A stretch of 8,497 nt of DNA from JAFAVN01 sp036378375. Its GTDB lineage: Bacteria; Verrucomicrobiota; Verrucomicrobiia; Chthoniobacterales; JAFAMB01. This document shows positions 6,126 to 8,497 of the stretch, piece after piece; within the stretch, counting starts at the first letter, position 1, and every line of letters begins with the position of its first letter. The DNA lies in assembly GCA_036378375.1 (NCBI GenBank), contig DASUWQ010000026.1, positions 1 through 8,497 of the forward strand, read 5' to 3'. The notes under the pieces are model-generated. The model was not told the DNA's origin, did not search any database, and saw only the letters and a program-made list of their open reading frames with translations. Position numbers and translations under genes: made by a program.

Positions 6126-6154
6126 ATTGCCGTCCGGACGGCGACTACGGCAAT
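6126..6154 (+). terminator. Nested hairpin after the TetR-family gene
   Basis: Two overlapping dyads occur: a perfect 14-bp palindrome GCCGTCCGGACGGC (6129-6142) and the outer pair ATTGCCG (6126-6132) with CGGCAAT (6148-6154). They share bases and cannot form together. The position, 52 bases after the regulator stop, suits transcript ending, but no T-run follows. Confidence 0.4.
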
Positions 6155-6200
6155 TCGAACGAAAATCGTCGCATTGCTAAGTTTTGAACCCATTTGTTAA

Positions 6201-6635
6201 TTCGTCGTTGGCATCGCGGACGGTCGCGGTATCGCCGCAGCGTTTGCCCTTGGAGCAGCCGGGACCCAGCTCGGAACTGCCTATCTCCTTTGTCCGGAAG
6301 CAGCGACATCAGCACCGCATCGGGATGCTTTGCGGCACGCGCCTTCGGACGCGACGTTTGTTACGAACGTTTTCACGGGCAGGCCCGCACGCGCCTTATC
6401 GAACCGGCTCGCCCGCGAGATTGGCCCAATAACCGATGGCTTACCCGATTTTCCCTTGCCGATGGGACCGCTGGCGCTATTGCGGGCAAAGGCCGAGCAG
6501 CGGGGCAATCGCGATTTCACACCTTTCTGGTCAGGTCAAGCTTCGTCACTCGCTATAGAAATGCCGGCTGGGGAGCTCACGCTCAAATTGGTGCAGGAAG
6601 CAGTCGACCGATTGAGGCAACTAAGAGTTGGTTAG
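6201..6635 (+). pseudogene. Nitronate monooxygenase, C-terminal remnant (N-terminal half missing)
   Basis: In the frame ending with TAG at 6633-6635 the sequence translates for 144 codons with no stop. It reads GIADGRGIAAAFALGAAG, then TQLGTAYLLCPEA, TFVTNVFTGRPARALSNRL, REIGPITD and DFTPFWSGQASSLAIEMPAGELT. This is the FMN-phosphate-binding and C-terminal part of nitronate monooxygenases (formerly 2-nitropropane dioxygenases), which oxidise alkyl nitronates with FMN and normally have about 310-370 residues. An in-frame TAA stands at 6198-6200, the usual VPVIAAG strand before GIADG is absent, and no start codon precedes the conserved part; the first ATG is at 6330, inside the domain. No N-terminal half is seen in any frame upstream to 6075. 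I therefore call it a truncated, non-functional remnant, well preserved and so perhaps recently broken. Confidence 0.85.
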
Positions 6636-6695
6636 ATGCGGCTTTCGGAAATGGGGCCAGCTGCGGCAGGGCGTTAGGCGCCCGCCTGAAGTCAT

Positions 6696-6729
6696 TCCTT
6701 CTGTCTTTGTGGCCTTTGTGCCCTTTACG
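6696..6729. repeat. Fragment of the CACAAAGG/CACAGAGG type dispersed repeat
   Basis: The segment contains CTTTGTGGCCTTTGTGCCC, a 9-base periodic sequence of the same kind as the right arm of the inverted repeat at 3651-3687 (CTCTGTG, CCCTCTGTG). On the minus strand it would read KGHKGHKD, a typical spurious peptide of such repeats. It lies in the gene-free stretch between the nitronate monooxygenase remnant and the FAD enzyme. Confidence 0.55.
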
Positions 6730-6799
6730 TATTGTGATTTGAGGGCGAGGCGGTTCAGACAACCAATCCGGCAGTTCGATCAACAGTTCTATCTATTCG

Positions 6800-6818
6800 T
6801 TGCTGTTTAGGACAGCAA
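6800..6818. promoter_or_regulatory. Short perfect hairpin upstream of the FAD monooxygenase gene
   Basis: TTGCTGT-TTAGG-ACAGCAA has 7-bp perfect arms and a 5-base loop, 116 bp before the ATG at 6935. AATCCGGC occurs just before it (6764-6771) and directly after it (6818-6825), so the dyad is flanked by short direct repeats. It could be an operator or leader hairpin. No clear promoter is visible in 6636-6934. Confidence 0.3.
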
Positions 6819-6934
6819 ATCCGGCGATCAGAACAAACTCCACGGGCACAGTCTACGGATGACGTTTGTTACGACAGCCTACCATTCGGTGGACGAAGAC
6901 CAGGCCAACAAATCGGCTAGGAGATCGAACTTAC

Positions 6935-8326
6935 ATGAGACGAGAAACAGCTTCTAAAAGTGATTACCTTGGCGAGCGCGCCATTGTAGTCGGGGGGGGA
7001 ATTGCGGGATTATCGGCCGCTCGCGCGGTGTCCGATCGGTTCCGCGAAGTCGTGATTCTAGATCGCGACGAATTGCCGGACGGTGTCACACCGCGGCCTG
7101 GCGTTCCTCAAGGCAAACATCCTCATGGCCTATTGGCCGGCGGGCTAAAAGCGTTGGAGCAGCTCTTTCCGGGGTTTGGCGACAAGCTGAGACAGGCTGG
7201 AGCGGTACCGCTGGATCGGGGGTTTGATGTTCTGTATGAGATCGCGAGACAAGACCCTTGGCCGAGAATTAAAATCGACGGACCGACCTATGGTCTGACC
7301 CGACCATTCCTTGAACTGACCCTCCGCAGACAGGTTGCCCGCCTGACGAATGTCGTGGTGCGAGGCGGATGTAGAGTCATTAATATCATCGGTGATGCGG
7401 CTACCGGCGCAGCCACGGATATTTGTTACCGTACATCGGAAGGCAGGCTGGAGACACTTCGTTCTGATCTCATAATCGATGCTTCCGGAAACGGATCCTT
7501 GACGCCGGACTTTCTGAAAGCTTCCCACCGGAGGTTGCCAGAGGAGACGACCATCGGTGTGAATATGCATTATGCCAGCGCTCTACTCGATCACGTCGAT
7601 ATCAGGGATAATTACAAGGTCGCTTACACACTTCCCGACGCGCCTGAAGACAGTCGAGGCGGCCTTCTCATCCCGGCAGAAAATGGAACTTACCAGCTAG
7701 TCCTCATCGGCCGGGGTGACCTTATCCCCCCTATTAAGCAAAGTGAGTTTCGGACCTATGCTCTTAAGATCCGGACCCCCACCATCTATAATGCGATCAA
7801 GAATGCGAAATTTTTAACGGAAATAGCTTCGAATTCGTTTAAGCAAAGCAGATGGCGACATTTCTCTCAGGTCTCTGATTTCCCTCGTGGACTGCTGCCA
7901 ATCGGGGATGCCATTTGCCGTTTCAACCCTGTTTATGGCCAAGGTATGTCAGTGGCCACCCGACAAGCCAGTCTGCTTTTTGACTTACTTGGAAACGCCA
8001 ACGGAGACCGGCTATCGACATTAGCGCAAGATTTTCTAACCGAAGCCGAACACCTGATTGCCGAACCTTGGGCGATGTCGGCGGTTCCTGATTTTCTCTA
8101 TCCAGACACTACCGGTGTACGCCCGGAAAATTTAGAAGAGCAGCTTAATTTCCAGAAAGGGTTAGGTCGGTTAGCCGCTCGGGATGTAGGCGTTCTCGAA
8201 CTGCTCGTAGACGTTAGGAATCTTCTTAAACCACTTAGTGTATTAGACGATCCCGCAATCGTCGCGAAAGTCGAAAATGAACTGGCTTCAGAGCTGTCGC
8301 TTTCAGACGCTGCCTCAGCAGCTTAG
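6935..8326 (+). CDS. FAD-dependent monooxygenase/oxidoreductase-like protein
   Basis: The 463-residue protein begins with a short leader and the FAD Rossmann motif AIVVGGGIAGLSAARAVSDRF (about 16-36, GGGIAG at 20-25). Strand 2 ends in ILDRDELP (Asp at about 43), followed by VPQGKHPHGLL (57-67), the DLIIDASGNG stretch (178-187, in place of the DG motif) and GDAICRFNPVYGQGMS (324-339), the second FAD-binding GD motif with the pyrophosphate contact. This is the p-hydroxybenzoate-hydroxylase-type flavoprotein fold; the RPGVPQGKHPHG box is typical of a soil-bacterial and actinobacterial group annotated as FAD-binding monooxygenases. The substrate is unknown; hydroxylation or epoxidation of a hydrophobic compound is likely. 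ATG at 6935 is chosen because AGGAGA lies 10 nt upstream and the Rossmann strand follows at the normal distance; the longer TTG start at 6866 lacks both. It converges with a DoxX gene across a GC-rich hairpin and seems monocistronic. Confidence 0.9.
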   Translation: MRRETASKSDYLGERAIVVGGGIAGLSAARAVSDRFREVVILDRDELPDGVTPRPGVPQGKHPHGLLAGGLKALEQLFPGFGDKLRQAGAVPLDRGFDVLYEIARQDPWPRIKIDGPTYGLTRPFLELTLRRQVARLTNVVVRGGCRVINIIGDAATGAATDICYRTSEGRLETLRSDLIIDASGNGSLTPDFLKASHRRLPEETTIGVNMHYASALLDHVDIRDNYKVAYTLPDAPEDSRGGLLIPAENGTYQLVLIGRGDLIPPIKQSEFRTYALKIRTPTIYNAIKNAKFLTEIASNSFKQSRWRHFSQVSDFPRGLLPIGDAICRFNPVYGQGMSVATRQASLLFDLLGNANGDRLSTLAQDFLTEAEHLIAEPWAMSAVPDFLYPDTTGVRPENLEEQLNFQKGLGRLAARDVGVLELLVDVRNLLKPLSVLDDPAIVAKVENELASELSLSDAASAA

Positions 8327-8343
8327 TTTGCTAAAGCCACAGT

Positions 8344-8373
8344 GGGGGAACAGCCAGCAGTACCGGCTCCCCC
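8344..8373. terminator. GC-rich hairpin between convergent genes
   Basis: GGGGGA (8344-8349) pairs with TCCCCC (8368-8373), and inside it GCC (8353-8355) can pair with GGC (8365-8367), leaving a 9-base loop. It lies 17 bases after the FAD gene stop and 20 bases after the stop of the opposing DoxX gene, where a bidirectional terminator is expected. No T-run on either strand. Confidence 0.5.
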
Positions 8374-8393
8374 CTTGGAGCCTCTTCGGTGAG

Positions 8394-8497
8394 TTAGTGA
8401 CTGGCCTTTCTCATCATTCCTAACAGAGAATCGAAGGCCAGCGGTCCGGAACCACCCAAGACGAGAGTCGCGAGGCAGGCGAGGTAGAGCAAGTCGG
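8394..8497 (-). CDS. DoxX-family membrane protein, C-terminal end only
   Basis: On the minus strand the frame ending with TAA at 8394-8396 has 33 codons to the window edge: a hydrophobic helix LLYLACLATLVLGGSGPLAF, then DSLLGMMRKASH. A last transmembrane helix followed by GGxGxxxxDSLL and a short tail is the typical C terminus of DoxX-family inner-membrane proteins, which are linked to quinone or thiol redox and oxidative-stress complexes. The rest lies outside the window, so the call rests on a short segment; another small membrane protein is possible. It converges with the FAD enzyme gene. Confidence 0.72.
   Translation of the reverse strand, partial: DLLYLACLATLVLGGSGPLAFDSLLGMMRKASH

Noticed and set aside
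6330..6635. 101-codon frame as an independent gene
   Set aside because: The conserved nitronate monooxygenase sequence extends in frame well upstream of its ATG, so it is part of a truncated remnant.
6866..6934. Longer FAD enzyme starting with TTG at 6866
   Set aside because: The extra 23 residues are not typical, and the ATG at 6935 has AGGAGA at proper distance.
7145..7570. 141-codon minus-strand frame within the FAD enzyme gene
   Set aside because: It is antisense to a well-supported coding region and has no domain.

Overview
The window reads as an accessory, enzyme-rich stretch of a free-living, probably soil, bacterium of moderately high GC. There is no rRNA, tRNA, CRISPR array, integrase or transposase. 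Three things hint at Verrucomicrobiota, Acidobacteriota or a similar large-genome soil lineage. They are dispersed 'CACAGAGACACAGAG'-type repeats, REP-like palindromes of the GACGAGC/GCTCGTC type, and many single-gene oxidoreductase or hydrolase units with private regulators. This assignment is an inference from memory and is weak.

Left part (1-2937, all on the minus strand). In transcription order: an alpha/beta hydrolase with an Asp nucleophile (2937-2047), a 450-bp gap with repeats, an ECF sigma factor (1598-951), a small alpha/beta hydrolase whose nucleophile serine is replaced by alanine (860-159), and the first 39 codons of a short-chain dehydrogenase (117-1, runs off the window). No anti-sigma gene lies beside the sigma factor. 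Upstream of the sigma gene and of each hydrolase gene sits the same 32-bp element of four 8-bp units (905-936, 1744-1775, 3144-3175). This is the most interesting regulatory signal I found.

Middle (2938-4565). A gene-free region carries palindromes and a repeated operator-like motif. A 289-bp inverted repeat (3399-3687) follows, built from the 'CACAGAG' and 'ACGCAGATTTACGC' repeat types. Its right end is read through by the CGNR zinc-finger regulator gene (4391-3648), giving that protein a repeat-derived tail. A REP-like inverted pair (4452-4539) separates it from the next gene.

Right part (4566-8497). A carbonyl-reductase-like SDR (minus) and a TetR-family regulator (plus) are divergent. 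Their shared 93-bp spacer holds a near-consensus sigma-70 promoter (TTGACA, 17 bp, TATAAA) whose spacer is almost exactly filled by a perfect ACGGAAC-GAT-GTTCCGT palindrome. A second, imperfect palindrome lies 22 bp away. This is a self-contained repressor/target switch. It is followed by the C-terminal remnant of a nitronate monooxygenase (pseudogene), a repeat fragment, an FAD-dependent monooxygenase-like protein (6935-8326) and, convergent with it, the C-terminal end of a DoxX-family membrane protein.

Functionally, the genes look like independent small-molecule, redox or electrophile-handling modules rather than one pathway: two SDRs, two alpha/beta hydrolases, an FAD monooxygenase, a broken nitronate oxidase and DoxX. 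They are interleaved with three regulators (ECF sigma, CGNR, TetR) and with repeat debris. The shared 4x8-bp element is the only sign of co-regulation across genes.
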